Below, in pieces: positions 1 to 13,122 of a DNA stretch of 64,000 nt. The notes below the pieces were generated by a model. That model ran no database searches and was not told the DNA's origin. It saw only the letters and a program-made list of their open reading frames with translations. The position numbers were made by a program, and so were the translations under genes. This DNA is from Diadema setosum (lineage: Eukaryota > Echinodermata > Echinoidea > Diadematoida > Diadematidae), in assembly GCF_964275005.1 (NCBI RefSeq), contig NC_092693.1:18665706-18729705 (forward strand). The letters are read 5' to 3'. The first letter of the stretch is position 1, and the number at the start of each line of letters is the position of its first letter.

Positions 1-31
1 GTTTGGGACAAAGAATGTCCAATCTCCTCTA

Positions 32-54
32 TCTCTCTCTCTCTCTCTCTCTCT
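32..54. repeat. (TC)n microsatellite
   Basis: An uninterrupted run of TC dinucleotides of about 23 bases. It lies about 260 bases upstream of the terminal coding exon, inside its intron, and is too far from the splice site to be its polypyrimidine tract. Confidence 0.9.
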
Positions 55-313
55 TTCCTTCTTTTCTCACCATCTCTGCTCTGCAAACATTCAGGTGCTA
101 TACAGTAGATAGTTCCTGTTTTTCTTGGAGCGCTGCTTCTGAGTGCATGAAGTCAGTTATGAGTCAAAACATGTTCCTGTATCCCTCTCTGTGCAGGGGC
201 CTTCTGACAGTGCGTACAGCGCTGTGAGGTTTTCTATGCAAATCTGCACTCAAAACAAGGTTGAGGATGGCTCAATGCTTACACACTCATACTGTCTTGT
301 CTGTCCCAAACAG

Positions 314-444
314 AAGCCGCGGTCGAGGTCAACGGGGAGCCGTCAGTAGGCGTGGCCGACACAGCACCCTCGCAGTCGCCAGACCAGGTCAAATTCTCGG
401 TGGAGGATGAGCAGTTGAAGCAGGACCAGGAGACTGAGTTTTAG
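314..444 (+). CDS. Terminal coding exon of an unrecognised gene
   Basis: A GC-richer island follows a splice acceptor (AAACAG at 308-313) and runs open to TAG at 442-444. The exon starts with two bases completing a split codon, then reads AAVEVNGEPSVGVADTAPSQ and ends VEDEQLKQDQETEF. That is about 43 residues of polar, acidic, glutamine-rich tail, probably disordered and cytosolic or nuclear. I see no domain or targeting motif and do not recognise the family. The upstream exons lie left of the window. The reading frame is supported by high GC at third codon positions (GTC GAG GTC AAC GGG GAG CCG), unlike the AT-rich flanks. It is followed by a very long T-rich noncoding stretch. Confidence 0.6.
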
Positions 445-1690
445 GACGGACTTGACGAGCATTCTGTCATGCCTCACATCTACGTATATTCATTTACGCA
501 ATGTAATCTAGTGGCACCGTACTAAACCTAACGTGACGTCCCTTCAGCCCACCTCACACTGTGCGATTTCTTTGCGATGCGATGTTGAATGGCAGCAGAT
601 TAACATATGATGTACAGTTTGAGGAGGTTCATGATACTGCAGCCAGCAATATTTTTAACATTTTGCAACGGAGAACAACGGTGCTCGATATTGCTCAGTG
701 TTGCATTGAAATGCATTGCTTGTAAAAATCGCACAGCTGTTGAAATGCATTGCTTGTAAAAATCGCAGTTGTTGAAATGCATTGCTTGTACAAATCGCAC
801 AGTGTGAGCTTAGGGCTTAGGGTCATTAGTGGAGTAGCTATTTCCTGTGTACTTTGTAACTTTGTAAGGGTAATGTAATGATATGCATCCAGGGTTGTCA
901 ATGTGCTTCATTGTATTTGATACATCTACGCACACATATATTTTCTAACACGTATCTCTTGGCTGTAACATCTGGGTAACAATGCGTCTGTACAGTCTTC
1001 ATTGTTCTAATGGCAGAGTACTTTCAATATTATCCTTCCTGTAAGTCATGTTGAGTGTATGCTTTGAGCCAAGAACGAAGAAGGCATATGAAACACAGCT
1101 GCAGTTGTTAAAGGTAAAAGATGGGTTTCATTTGCCTGCAGAAAATGTGGATTTTTGCTCTAAGATGGATGCATGAGAAATGTGTGAAATGGGGCTGTAA
1201 CAATGCAATTTCAGTTGGGTATAAAGAAGGAGATACAAAATATTATCCATAAAAGTATGCCGGAAGTATTGTAATCTCAGAGCATAATCTATCATGGTTG
1301 CTACGTAATGTTTTAAAATAGCTTACGAATCAAACCAAAGCAGTATCCATTCAATCTTTCACGTGAGAGAAGCGAATCACATGAAGTTCTTGGAAAATAC
1401 TACTACTAGGGCGCAATGAATGATCTTGTAGTAATGTTCTACTTACCCACTATTGAATGAGAAGGGCACTTCAGGAATAAAATTTGTGTACTATGATGGC
1501 GATTATTTTACGCTTTTGATCTCAAAATGACTTTGATAATATTACCCTAGCAAATCATGTCAGCCAGACAAGTTCCTTGGTAGACCTTCGATATATTGCA
1601 AACAAATCTGCAATGGTGGAGGATGAATTTTGAGCCCTTCTGAGAACTGTGTTTTACCTTTAATTCTGTACCTGAGAAGAAGAGGGATAC

Positions 1691-1772
1691 TAACCCTTTC
1701 TGTGCCACGGACTTTGGACTGTGTGTACAAGTTTTTCTCTGCCAATCAGCTTCAAAGCGCACAAAAGAGTTG
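1691..1772. mobile_element. Short palindromic MITE-like repeat, copy 1
   Basis: An ~82-bp unit beginning TAACCCTTTCTGTG and ending near CGCACAAAAGAGTTG. A second copy lies at 59279-59367 with the same order of motifs: CCCTTTCTGTG, then GGACTT, GTGTGTACAA, ACCAATC, and CGCACAAA. The ends AACCCTTT and AAAGGGTT (seen best in the second copy) are inverted repeats. No coding capacity. The family name is unknown to me. Confidence 0.6.
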
Positions 1773-4700
1773 ACAGGTATTACAAGGTCAATGTACAATA
1801 CTCTTACACAACATTGTTAATAGCGTCAATGATCAATGATATCATAGACTACAAGTACAAAGAAATACTTCTGTTTGTTTCTGATGTCAATGGCATTTTC
1901 CAACTTCTGCTATAATCTCAGCTATGATGTTCTATCAAGAGTGTCAACATGTAAAACTTTGACTTTTTCAGAATATATGTATACATATGACAAAGAATCT
2001 TGTGTGTGTGAAGAAACCAGTCCATGTGATATGGAGAGTACTTATAGACAAGATCTCCCTGTCACAAAAAAGAAATTGTCCTCGAAAGACACGTGGCATG
2101 TGCTTTTGTCGGAAACGTTTGAACTAAAAAGAAAAATAGAGTTACAGCAGTGTTTTGTTTTCCCTTTGCATCAGTTAGAATCAAAGTGGGATGGAATCTC
2201 CTGACATTTCAGCAAAAAGATACGTAGAAAAGTTATCCAAAGTTAGGAGAAATTACTCATATAATATGTCTTATAGGAAAAGGAAATATTGCACTGTCTT
2301 CGAGTATCACATCATATCATCCTGATTCTTCTGTTTTGATGATTATGTTGTTATGCTTGGTGGATAATGCTTGTCTATTTTACTTGTTAGTTTTCCCCCA
2401 AGAGCTAGAAGCCATGAACATATCTAGCTCATGCTTAAGCTCCGACATTTCTGCTTTCCCTCTTTTTGATTTTGTAAGTCTGTATCATAGTAGTGATATG
2501 TTGTGTCTTGATGAAAAAAAGGAATTGATGACACATCAGGCAGCAAATATAAAAATTTTTATTTTCAAACCCAAGCAACATGCACCATTTATTGTTATTT
2601 GTCAGCACACCGTGAAAGAGAACAAAAAAACAACAACAAAAAAAGAACAATTTATCAGAGCAAAGATGTTTCATGATTACATGTTACAGTAAGTGCCAAA
2701 GGAAGAGGATATGCCTCATTATATGTTTTCTTTGTCTTTCTAGTCACACTTTACCAAAGAACCAAGTGGAATATAAATCACATAGATTTTGTGATGTTTT
2801 ATTATGGTATAACCATGAAATCAAGAAAACTGGACATCATCATAAATGTAGGATGCCTTAAATATTGCAACAGCAAAAAAAAAAATGCAAATCAAGAATA
2901 TCGATATATCTTACTAATCTCTGCCAAAAGCCAAAATTAGTGTCAAGACATACTTCCATGTTGCCCAAGGCTATCAATAAACCAAATATAGAAGATACCT
3001 AGAGTCTAAAAAAGGGGCCACTGCCATTAAATACTCAAGGTTTGTTTTGTGAATACGATGCTCATCAAATGAGATGGAAATCTGTCAATCACTGCATGCA
3101 AACTGTACAGGAAATGGCTTTCAGAAAAATACCACAGGTAGATATTGTGATAGCTTGATCTAGCCAATGGATGTTGGAGGGGAGTTTGTGCCTTATTTGC
3201 TTTTTCCACTTTGTTTTTGTGATAATATATGTATGGCACTACTCAAACTGCAGTCAACATGTGAAAATAGATTTCATTCAATCCAGGGTCTTAGAGTCAT
3301 TAGAGACAATTGTAGGCTTCGTCAAAAATGTATGTGTCCCTGGTACATCATTTGAACTGTCCTTCGCATAATGCAAAATGTCCAAATTATCTTGACTGAT
3401 GCTACACCTTTCTGATATCAAGTTTGAGGATTTGACAACAATACTACATCAGTCTGGTTTACTTGTCTTCGTGTGAATAAGAAATTCCAGGACCCTATTT
3501 TTGCTGGACGAGTGCTGTTGCAGAGTACTTGATTTCCTTGCAACATTCACTCCATTTTCTTCTGCCCTTTCAGAGACCAAAAAGACACTTGTCCTGCAGC
3601 AGCACTAGACAGTTAACATCTTGGAGTAAGATCTTATTTAAGAAACAATGTTTCTTCACTCTACAATATGTAAACCTGAATGACATTTTCTTAATATTTG
3701 TAAAGTATACGATTCAAATTATATATTTGTTTGTTTTTTTCATAAAATTTCATTCTTTTCCGGAGAATGTTATGTATAATGAAACAGCATTCTCTCTCAT
3801 CTACAAGGAGGTTATGCATAGGATCATGAGAAGAAAGTTTGCATGTTGGAAAATTAATCTGTGTGAGGGAGAAAGCATGAAAGCTACAACTCCTGCATGT
3901 CGTGTTGTGGATACAGCAAGATATGATGAGTACTCTATTTTTTCACCAATTGTTTCTTTCATTTGTTATCTTCTTCATACACATTTCACTATTTGCCTCG
4001 TATAGATGGATGATGGATGGTCATACACTGTACCTCACAGACGTGGTTCCAGTAGAAATTGACATTGCAGCTGGTGCGAGGTCGATATCAATATCATTTA
4101 TGTTGACAATCTATCTTTGTAGATCTTGGTTACATGTGTTGACCTTTTCTGGTGGGTTTTTTGTTTGTTTGTTTCTTTGTACAGAATTGTGGTTGTTTAC
4201 TGAAAAGAGATATGATGCAAAGAGATAAAAGTGCTATATCGATGCCAATGTCACATACTTGGGCATGTTTTGCTATGTCATGTATGTTTATACGACTGCG
4301 TGTTTGATAATAGAATGATAAGTGACATCCATACTGTGCTAGGCAATACATTCCGAAGGATGTGACAATACCACTTTCACTATATTGTAAGCATGTATAT
4401 GCAATTGAAGTGTGCAGTAATACTATACAGTCTTAGAACACTTATATTTGTATATGAGTGCATGTTAATAGCAACACTGTAGTAGCTGGGGTCTGTAAAG
4501 GGACAAGTCCTAAGCAGTTTCGCAGAACAAATGTAAATGTTATATGCAATTAGCAAGTGCAGTAATGATAGCAAAGTTAACTTCTTTTTTTCAGTCAAGT
4601 CGAAAGTGTAGGTCTTAGTGAAGACGTAGGTTGCTATGGCAACTTTAGGTAGATGGCTCCAAAGTAGTTATTGGGCTGTGAAGACAAGCATCTAATGAAA

Positions 4701-4803
4701 GACAGTGTAGTTTTTAAAAAAAATCTAAAGAGAGGGGAGTCCAGGGACACAGAGGGTATTACAAGGTGCCAAACTTTTCTTGTGAGAGAAAGGGGAGACT
4801 CCT

Positions 4804-4962
4804 GGGGGGTGTTTCATCAACGCTTGTCAGCGCCGACAACTGTCGGCGCTGACCAATTTCAGCAAAATCCTTGGTTTTGATTGGCTGAGATGCTCTGGTC
4901 ACTGACTGTTACTATGGTGATTCAAGTTGTCAGTGCCGACAAACGTTGATGAAACACCCCCC
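4804..4962. mobile_element. Non-autonomous DNA transposon (MITE)
   Basis: A 159-bp element with long terminal inverted repeats: GGGGGGTGTTTCATCAACG at the left and its reverse complement at the right end. Inside lies a second inverted pair around TTGTCAGCGCCGACAA and TTGTCAGTGCCGACAA. The left arm itself contains a near-perfect palindrome, GTCAGCGCCGACAACTGTCG. The element can fold almost end to end and encodes nothing. Confidence 0.85.
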
Positions 4963-5343
4963 TGAAGTGATTTATTTTGATGGATGGATATGGGGGAGAG
5001 ACGGCTGGTTTCCGTGTTCTGCAAGCTCGAGATTTACATTACAGCGCTGTGACGCTGGTGCCCACCGATCTGCCTTTGCCTTTGAGAAAGGGAGAGGTCA
5101 CGCAGGGTTGTACAGATCAACTGATTTGTAGCATATGACAGAATTTTGGCTGTACTTTTTGGCTACATTAACCACATGTACCGCTCAGCTTTTAGGTTTG
5201 TTAGAGATAAACTTGGCATCTTTTTCATACTCGTCCTATCTTGACAAGTAGGGCCAAATAATGGCTTGTATTTGGTCATGTCCTTGAGTCATGAGTCAGA
5301 TGAGTTTTTGAAAGGTGGTGAGGGGAATGGTGGTAGTGAATTA

Positions 5344-5363
5344 CCCCCCCCCCCCCACCCCCC
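5344..5363. repeat. Poly-C tract
   Basis: A C-only run interrupted once by A. Similar C or G runs of 10-17 bases recur at about 14681, 23428, 25182, 43995, 46978, 50958, 51206, 54347, 56166, 58719 and 59810. Confidence 0.85.
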
Positions 5364-6189
5364 ATGCCATGTTTTTGGAAACATGCACACACCGTAGTTC
5401 CAAATGTATGTACACTTGTGTAGACCAAAATGCCACATATGATTTTCTCTGTTTATTTGATGGAAATGAAAATTGATCTGAACTTTGAACTTTGAACATG
5501 AGTTATTCAGTTAACACCCTTTGTACCACATGGTTCATAGGTGATAACACAACTGAATCCATTCCATATAGTTGCTGGAGCTCAGCTTTACTCAAATTGT
5601 ACTTAAATTTCGAGATATTGTCGATCAATTGGTAATTATGTTCTGTTTCAATGGAGTTGCACACTTGGGATTAGAACCTTGGCACGCAGTATAAAGAGAC
5701 AGCAACAGCATTTTTGTCAAAAACTGCATTTAGTAATGATACCGAAACAAAAACAAAAATACTCACACATTGTAGAGAATTAGTCAGCAGTTAGCTGTCC
5801 AAATACTATATGGGTTTTATTTTCAGTGCTATTTATTTGTTGTCTGAGATGCACATTAAGAATAGACCAGTTAATGTGAACGCAGCCAGCCATGTTCGAA
5901 TTCGAGCGTTGTGTTTGCATGTATGAAAGAGTAACTGAAATACAGATATTTTACTTGTGGAGCTGATTACTTCAATGCACCATGAGATATCAGAATAACA
6001 TGACTTGTACATGTGCCTTTTGATAGATGAATATATCCATCATGAATAGCAATGTACCTGCAATTTAGCCTGGAATATTCATCAGTGATGAAATGAGAAT
6101 AAGATAAGAATGCTTGATTCTGGACTTTTTAAGCTGGAAAGTCATCCCAGCAGGCAGGTAAAGTGTGCTTATCGGTAAATGTTCTTTAT

Positions 6190-7170
6190 AGTTTGTTCCT
6201 CTTCCCTGTCCGTGTTTGTTACCCCCTCTCTTGCCCTCTCAGCCCTATATTTATCTCTGTCTCGTACTTCTGCTCATTCTCATATTTCTCAATCTATTCA
6301 TATTTGTCTGTCTATTCCTCTATCTCCCTCTAGTCATCTCTCTTACTCCCACTTATTCTCACATCTCACAATCTATTCATCTTTCTTTGTCTATTCCTAT
6401 ATATATATCTTACATTCATCTATCTGTCTCTTACTCTATTTCATCCTCATATCTCACAATCTATTCATCTTTCTCTGTCTATTCCTATATATATCTTACA
6501 TTTATCTATCTGTCTCTCACTCTATTTCATCCTCATATCTCTCAATCTATTTATCTTACTCTGCTTATCTATTCCTGTATCTCTCTCTCTCTCTCACTCT
6601 TCATCTGTCTATATCTTACTTCCTCTCATTCTTTTATCTCTCGATCTATCCATCTTTATCTATTCCTATCTCTCCCTCCATTCATCTCTCTATCTCTTAC
6701 CTCCCTTATTCTCTATCTCTCAATCTGTTTTTATATTTTTCTGTCTATCTATTCCAATATCTCCCTCTGTTCTTGTCTCTATCTCTTACCTCCTCTCATT
6801 CTCTTAGGACATATCTCTTAATCTACTGTATATGCCAAATATTTCGTGAGGTTTTTATTTTCACGAGTTTTGCGAGTCAGGTGCTATTCGCAAAATTAAA
6901 GACACACAAAAATATTGACACTGATCCCGATGTGAATGTGACGTATGCATGTACGCTTCTACGTTCAGTGCAGGACTCCATGATTGTGAATTTGACTACT
7001 CGCGAAATCGTTGGGAATTCCCGATTCACGAAACTTAGACTTGCGAAATATATGCCATATCCCAGTATTTCACTTTGGCTCTCTATCTATTCCTATATCT
7101 CCCTCTATATATATTTCACTCTGTCTTCATGTCTTTCTATGTCTATCTCTGTCTGTCATCTACCTGCCTC
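6190..7170 (+). repeat. Imperfect pyrimidine-rich tandem repeat
   Basis: A degenerate array of units such as TCTATTCATCTTTCTCTGTC, CTATCTCTCTC and TATTCCTATATATATCTTACA, almost purely pyrimidine on this strand. The array is split at 6824-7067 by an inserted MITE and resumes at about 7074. The long open frame across it (Ser/Leu/Tyr/Ile-rich, 333 codons) is a low-complexity artefact. Confidence 0.8.
6824..7067. mobile_element. MITE inserted in the pyrimidine array, TA target site
   Basis: The element begins TACTGTATATGCC and ends CATATCCCAGTA. The ends are imperfect inverted repeats that continue through ATATTTCGTGAG and CTTGCGAAATAT. A TA dinucleotide is present at each boundary, as expected of Tc1/mariner-type insertion (established for that superfamily). 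No transposase is encoded. The flanking DNA on both sides belongs to one pyrimidine-rich array, so the element is younger than the array. Confidence 0.7.
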
Positions 7171-9908
7171 TGTACCCTGATTTGTCTCATACGTATATCA
7201 TTTGTGACAAGAGCATCCTCTACCCATTGCAAAGTTTCTAGAAAAGAGCCCAAAGATTATGTGCCCGGTTTTCATTTCTTCATGTTTCTTCATGCTCTTG
7301 TCGAGAACACGGTAGAAGCACCTGTTTAGGAAAATGTATTGAAGTAATTGTCCATGAAGGCCTTTTTGCACAATGACCAAAGCTCAAAAGTTTTGTCATC
7401 ATTTTCTAGAAGTAAAGCAGGTTGAAAGTGGGGTAAGGTAGGCAAACAATACTGTGATATGTTGCGATGTTATGTATAGGGAGGTTGCAAACATTGACCA
7501 TGAGGATATTCTACAGCACACTTTCATGCACAATGGTAGAGTCATAAGCTTGACAAAAGAATATGTGCACATGGTTGAATTCTAAATATGTATTGTCTTT
7601 ATAAACCATTGTTACACATGGTAAATGATCAGATCAGAATATTAGAACTCTTTACATTACTTTCAGCTTTGTTAGCAATTCTAGTGACTATTTATATAGA
7701 CTAATTCAGTATGAAAATGTGGTATGACATTTGGTCACCATTGAAAACAAGAAGAAGAAGAAAAAGAAAAACTCTCTTTAAAATCATCAACTGTGACAAT
7801 GAATGTGATTACTGTTATTCATGCACCAATTTCAAGGACCAAACCTATTTTGATAGCATTCTGTACTGTAGATTTGTTTGTTTGTTTGTTTGGTTTTTTT
7901 TATGTGTTATTTTGAGAATGAGTGTTGCAATGAATATAAAGCTTTGCATGAGCATTCACACCCACTGGAATAGCTGTTTGTGTGTAGGTCTCAAAAGACC
8001 ATGTGAGTATCTAAGTGTATATATATATATATATACACACTGTATACATATATGCATATATGCATACATACGTACATAGCAGTACATGTATACATGTTTA
8101 GTGGCCATTGTCTGAATGGCAATTTTGTGAATGAGAATGCCTTTTAAGACAGGACAATATCTCATCAATATTTTCAAGGTGCATTATTTTTACTGCTAAT
8201 ACAGGACAAAATCTGGCAGTGTTCAGTTATTTTTTTTTTCTTTTTTGGTTGTTTGTATTACATTACAGCAATGTGTTTGCCCTTAGCCATTCCTTCATTA
8301 TAAAGTTTTTGCAACTTTGTTCTGTAATTAGTGGTGTTGTACATGGATTGAAGGAATTATTTTGTTTGTGTTGTGCACGTCTAATGAAATAATATTATAT
8401 CAAGAGTATATCAGACATTTACTTTTTATTAATACGCATTATAAAGCATAAGATATAATCAACTGTTAAGAAGTGTGTGTATATAATATGTTTTTTTTTT
8501 TTCTACAGTCTGTAAGATTGATATAAGTATTTGGTCTCTGTTTCTTAGAGATTTTGCATGTGTATGTGTGAAATGCATATTATGTAGAATTTCTTGACCA
8601 TTTGCAAAGGTACAATGTTTGTTCTGTGTAACATTGTTGTGTTGTGTTTATGTTCCATTTTGTTCTTTGTGAGGTTTGGCCTTTCTTCTTTGTCTGTCAC
8701 TTTGTGTATGTGTATCTGAGGGGTTACAGCCCACAAGGCATACATGACAAGTAGTAGAATCAACAACCCAACACAATGTGTAATCATGCAAAGTGTCAAG
8801 CCACAGAAGTCAGAGCACTAATGGTAAGTCGGCCGAGAATCAGAAATGCATTAAACTGTACTTGCCCGAGGTCAACTATTATAAGACAAGGTCATTATGT
8901 GAATGTAAGTCAGAAGGATTTTTCTGTTATCCCTTTGGATTACACTTTGGTGAAGTTGATGGTGATGGTTTGACCTGTACATTTGTCAGAATTCATTGCT
9001 TTATTGGTAATGATATTTCATGTTTGAAACCAAAATTGATATTGAGCATCAACATTTACCCAATGTTTCATGTTATTTACTGTTTCCATTGATTCCAAAA
9101 TCATCTGTACTTAATCAAAGTAGGTTATAGATTTAGAATGAAAAAAAAATGAAAACGAAAGTGACACAAAAAGAAAATATGTAGTTTTCCATAATACTAA
9201 AAAAAAGAAAAAGAGAGATGAATGATATGCAATGTAGCTCTCAGTTGACATTTGTAGTGGTCTATCCCTGACAATATAGCATGCTTACCGTCCAAATCTG
9301 TGTCGTAGTTGTGGCTGTCGTATTGTTTCTTTAGATCTATGTCTGTCATTGTGATGGCAACATGTGCACTCAGTACCATTTATATAATAATCTCCATCAT
9401 GAGAATTTAATGTAAGCTGAAGTTGTGTGTGATGGCCATACTTTCAGTGTGAAGATTTTAAGTATGCGTTTCACGAACTGCCTAGAAAAGATTTCAGGTA
9501 TGTGTGATTTTGTCATAGGAGGTTCTGTTTTGCACTGTGTTATTTTTGTTGTTATGTTTTGCTTTGTTATGTATCCCAATTGTTTCGTTGTTGTTGTTGT
9601 TGGGGTTTTTTTTGTCTAGTTTTGGAAGCCTTGTACACTTGTTGTACTAATGTCTGTTAAGTTTGTTTGTTTTTTGTGTGTGTATATATACAAGATACAG
9701 ACGTGGAATACTTGAGCTGTGTGGAATTTCATAAAATGCAAATCAGTCTTGAGACAGAGGGAATATTGTTAAACTGTTTGATACATGACGGTTGTGTACA
9801 CGAGTAATAAAGTCATAATTATATAGATGTCCAGTATCCAGCATTTTTGTTTCCTTGTGATATTGGAAATGATGACATCTTGTCAGTGCAACAAAAAAGA
9901 AATATATG

Positions 9909-10059
<151 letters not shown>

Positions 10060-10429
10060 ACAATACATGTATAATGTGTGTGTGTGTGTGTGTGTGTATC
10101 ATCACTTGTGCTACATCATTTTACATGTATCAGGGGACTTTTTTGATTACATAACACTTCATATATCACTACCAAGAACTCGATGTCATGGAATATTCTT
10201 TACCAAAATAACCCTAACAAGAGCACATTCTCCAACACCTGTAATCGTATACCACAAGCTCCTTGGATATACCTATTGTACTTCAATGTGAGAATGTATA
10301 CCCTCTGCCCCAACGAAAGTATGACTGAGAAATCACAACTATAAGCAAGAGAAATGATACAATGACACTATCGATCAGCTCGACAGCAAAATGCGATTAC
10401 AGCGCACATTGTGCCACGTCATTACAATG

Positions 10430-10640
10430 TGAATATTTATTTATTTTTATTTATTTCACATCTTTTAACAGGGACATTCCGTTCAGTTCTGCTGACAGCC
10501 AGCAGACCTGCTTTTCAAGGAAGCCCTGTATACAATGTATACATTAAACTTTCAGATAAAAACAAACAATAGGCGACCTACACAAAAAACAAAAACAAAC
10601 GAAATATATACAGTATTTACAAATCATTCTTTACAAGTAC
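10430..10640. repeat. Possible dispersed-repeat tail
   Basis: An A/T-rich stretch beginning TATTTATTTATTTTTATTTATTTCAC and continuing into CAGGGACATTCCGTTCAG and AAACAAACAATAGGCGACC. TTTATT-rich starts followed by moderately complex sequence resemble reversed LINE or SINE 3' ends seen elsewhere in this window (14,245 and 52,510). No second copy is visible here, so this is tentative. Confidence 0.3.
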
Positions 10641-10837
10641 ATTCACAAAGGGTACTAAATGGGTACCAGTGTATTACAGTAGCATGTGGTATATAAATCA
10701 ACTCAGTATATAGACAAATAAATATGAAATAATTATTATGTGATCAAACTTAAATTCTGGCATCGACGTAAATAAGCACTGAATAAATGTTCAGTGTTTT
10801 AGTATTAGCCATGATAAAAGAAATCATGGGCATACAT

Positions 10838-10915
10838 ACTCGAGCAGGATTCGGACCTACGACCTCCTGATCTCCGGACAGGCGTCATGTCCACTAGACC
10901 ACCAAGCTTTTTCCT
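10838..10915 (-). mobile_element. tRNA-derived SINE head
   Basis: On the minus strand a tRNA-like segment reads GGTGGTCTAGTGGACATGAC (box-A-like) and, about 35 bases on, GGTCCGAATCC (box-B-like). The T arm pairs GTAGG with CCTGC, and an anticodon-like stem CCTG/CAGG can form. The 5' and 3' ends do not pair as an acceptor stem, so I read it as the Pol III head of a SINE, not a working tRNA gene. Confidence 0.6.
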
Positions 10916-11956
10916 CAAACATCACTGATGGTGTTAAATGTACTGATATCTTTGCAAACTCTAAACGCATGTATTCATAAACACGGAGTGAGCTTGATTA
11001 TAGTATCCTCACCACCCAGATCGGCAGTCCTGACAATATACAATACATCGTGTGAAACCAAAACCATAACGCTCTACAAAACTGGGTACTCGAATGTACA
11101 GTAGTTTGTATAAGCACCATGGTACTTGAAATACTGAACTTAAAGGTAGACCTATATACATGGAACCGGGATTCAATAGAGCGCCGTTGCCTGGCGTGAT
11201 GGTCGTTGTCATCTTCATTACAAAGATCGACGATGGATAGATGGTTAAATTTTCAATCAAAATACATCACGCATTTACACGCAAGTAAGTTTCCACGGCT
11301 CGCTGGAAAGCAAACTTTGTCCTTGAAGGATTTCTATATGTATAGGCGGAACCAGCGAAGAACAACGACCGAATCAAGAGATAAACTGAGATTAACATTA
11401 CTTCGACCACTTTCACGTGAAATTCGTGAGGAAAAAAAGAAGTAAACACGAATATATCCTTTGCATCGAATTATGGCAGTCACTTCAACAATCTAGAAAC
11501 GATAACTTTTTATCGGAAGGGGTTAATACTGTAGTTGCTAATTATTATCAAAAGGAAAATTACATCTTTGTGTAGAAACAATCATAGAGGGACGTGATCG
11601 GTGCTGGGAATGCTTCTTCCGATTTGTGGTTGGGAACGATATCACTACTTTGTTATACACTTCATAAATTTATGTTTTGTCAATTTTTGATATTTTTTCA
11701 TTTTGCTATTCTAGTATTACTCAAGCTTTTTGTCAACTCAACATGGTGAGAATTGAGCTTTATCGACAAACAGATAAGTTTGATATACCAGAGCGTAAAG
11801 CCATTGACAGAGTGGGATGGACGTTTAGCTCGGTTGAGTCTAAATGGTTTATACCTAGCTTTCCTTTTGACAAGGCATCGGGTCTGAGTATCATATCTGA
11901 CACTGTGGCACGGCTTGAACGAGACTATTCAAGAGCTGAGGAAAGCATACACTCTC

Positions 11957-11961
11957 ACACT

Positions 11962-12008
<47 letters not shown>

Positions 12009-12042
12009 ACACACACACACTCACACACACACACACACACAC

Positions 12043-12076
<34 letters not shown>

Positions 12077-12090
12077 ACACACAACACACA

Positions 12091-12131
<41 letters not shown>
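11957..12131. repeat. (CA)n microsatellite with CTCACA variants
   Basis: About 175 bases of CA repeat with regularly scattered CT substitutions and one AACA slip. His-Thr open frames across it are artefacts. Confidence 0.95.
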
Positions 12132-12133
<2 letters not shown>

Positions 12134-13114
12134 CTTCTGGCATTAAATATTAAATATCACGCATCGCGCTGTTCCTCTATCTTAATTCAGTGGCTGTTTC
12201 CAGCACATTTCTATATCGGATAGCTGTTCATGTGTACAAAGTTATATTGTTTATTATAAACAATTAAATACCTCATCGTAAACATCCGTACTACGTAAAA
12301 ACAAAAGAACAATGCAAATTGAAAGTTGCAACTAGCAATATAACAGTGAGAGCACAGTCAGTCGATGTATTATGCGGGAGTGAGAGCACAGAACAGTCTA
12401 CAGCACCTGAATCTGAGTGAGAAATAAGAAATAAGAAATCTGTCAAACGCTCCAGCAAAACTTTCTTGAAGAGCGTAAGACATGAGAAGTACAATAACCG
12501 TCTCTGTCTTAATATCAACTGTCATGATAATGGAAACACCGAAACACTCAATGGACATTGAATTCATAGTTCATTTCAGTGTTTGGTAGCCTGGTGAGAC
12601 AACAAACTTTTAGGCTGTAAGTAGTACGTTTTTAATAACTTCCCCTTAATCAATCATCATACTTCTTTAAACGTGTTTTATGGGTCATAATTGACAGCAA
12701 TGAGCTGCTCTGTTAACCAAACTACCAAACGATTAGCAAGCTGCATTGTAAACTGAAGTTAAACACAACTGTCATGACTATAATTTTTCTTTATATGTTT
12801 TATTGAATCAACAAAATTATGATATATACAAAATATTGCAAAATAATGATTAGACAAATTTATGGGCGAATTCATATATGAATAAGAAAGAAAAAATACA
12901 TAGATAAATGATAATATTAACAATAAATGAAGCTGTGAATTTTAATTTCGCAAGATTATTCATTCATTCAGTCGTTTATCCATTCATTCATTCCCGCTGA
13001 TAGTAAGTACATGACACATTTTGCTCTTCGCTTCGTTTTAGGGATTTTTTTTTTCTTTTGCACACGCGCGCGCAACGTTGCATGCTAGCTCAGTGGATGC
13101 GCGTACTTTATTTA

Positions 13115-13122
13115 TGACGTCA
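13115..13122. promoter_or_regulatory. CRE-like TGACGTCA
   Basis: A perfect 8-base cAMP response element palindrome in a locally CG-rich stretch (13060-13240). It lies about 270 bases left of the possible coding island at 13.4 kb. A single 8-mer is weak evidence. Confidence 0.25.

Larger units (their letters stand above)
445..9810 (+). other. Long T-rich noncoding stretch, possible 3' UTR
   Basis: No exon-like island is visible for over 9 kb downstream of the terminal exon. The plus strand is rich in T runs and TTTGTTTG motifs, as expected of a long 3' UTR transcribed from this strand. AATAAA-type signals occur at about 1476 and about 9804, among others. Open frames of up to 158 codons here have AT-rich codon use and no recognisable domain. 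Small transposons at 1691, 4804 and 6824 interrupt it. Whether all of it is transcribed cannot be told from sequence. Confidence 0.35.

Noticed and set aside
3529-4005. 158-codon frame in the long T-rich stretch
   Set aside because: AT-rich codons, hydrophobic Phe/Ile runs from T-rich DNA, no splice structure or domain.
6179-7180. 333-codon frame, the longest in the window
   Set aside because: It is translated pyrimidine-rich tandem repeat interrupted by a MITE; composition is Ser/Leu/Tyr/Ile only.
10838-10915. Functional tRNA gene on the minus strand
   Set aside because: T arm and anticodon-like stem can form, but no 7-bp acceptor stem pairs, so a SINE head fits better.
11677-12153. 158-codon His-Thr-rich frame
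   Set aside because: The second half is the (CA)n microsatellite. The first ~80 codons (beginning near MVRIELYRQTDKF) have AT-rich codon use and no domain, so I do not call a gene.
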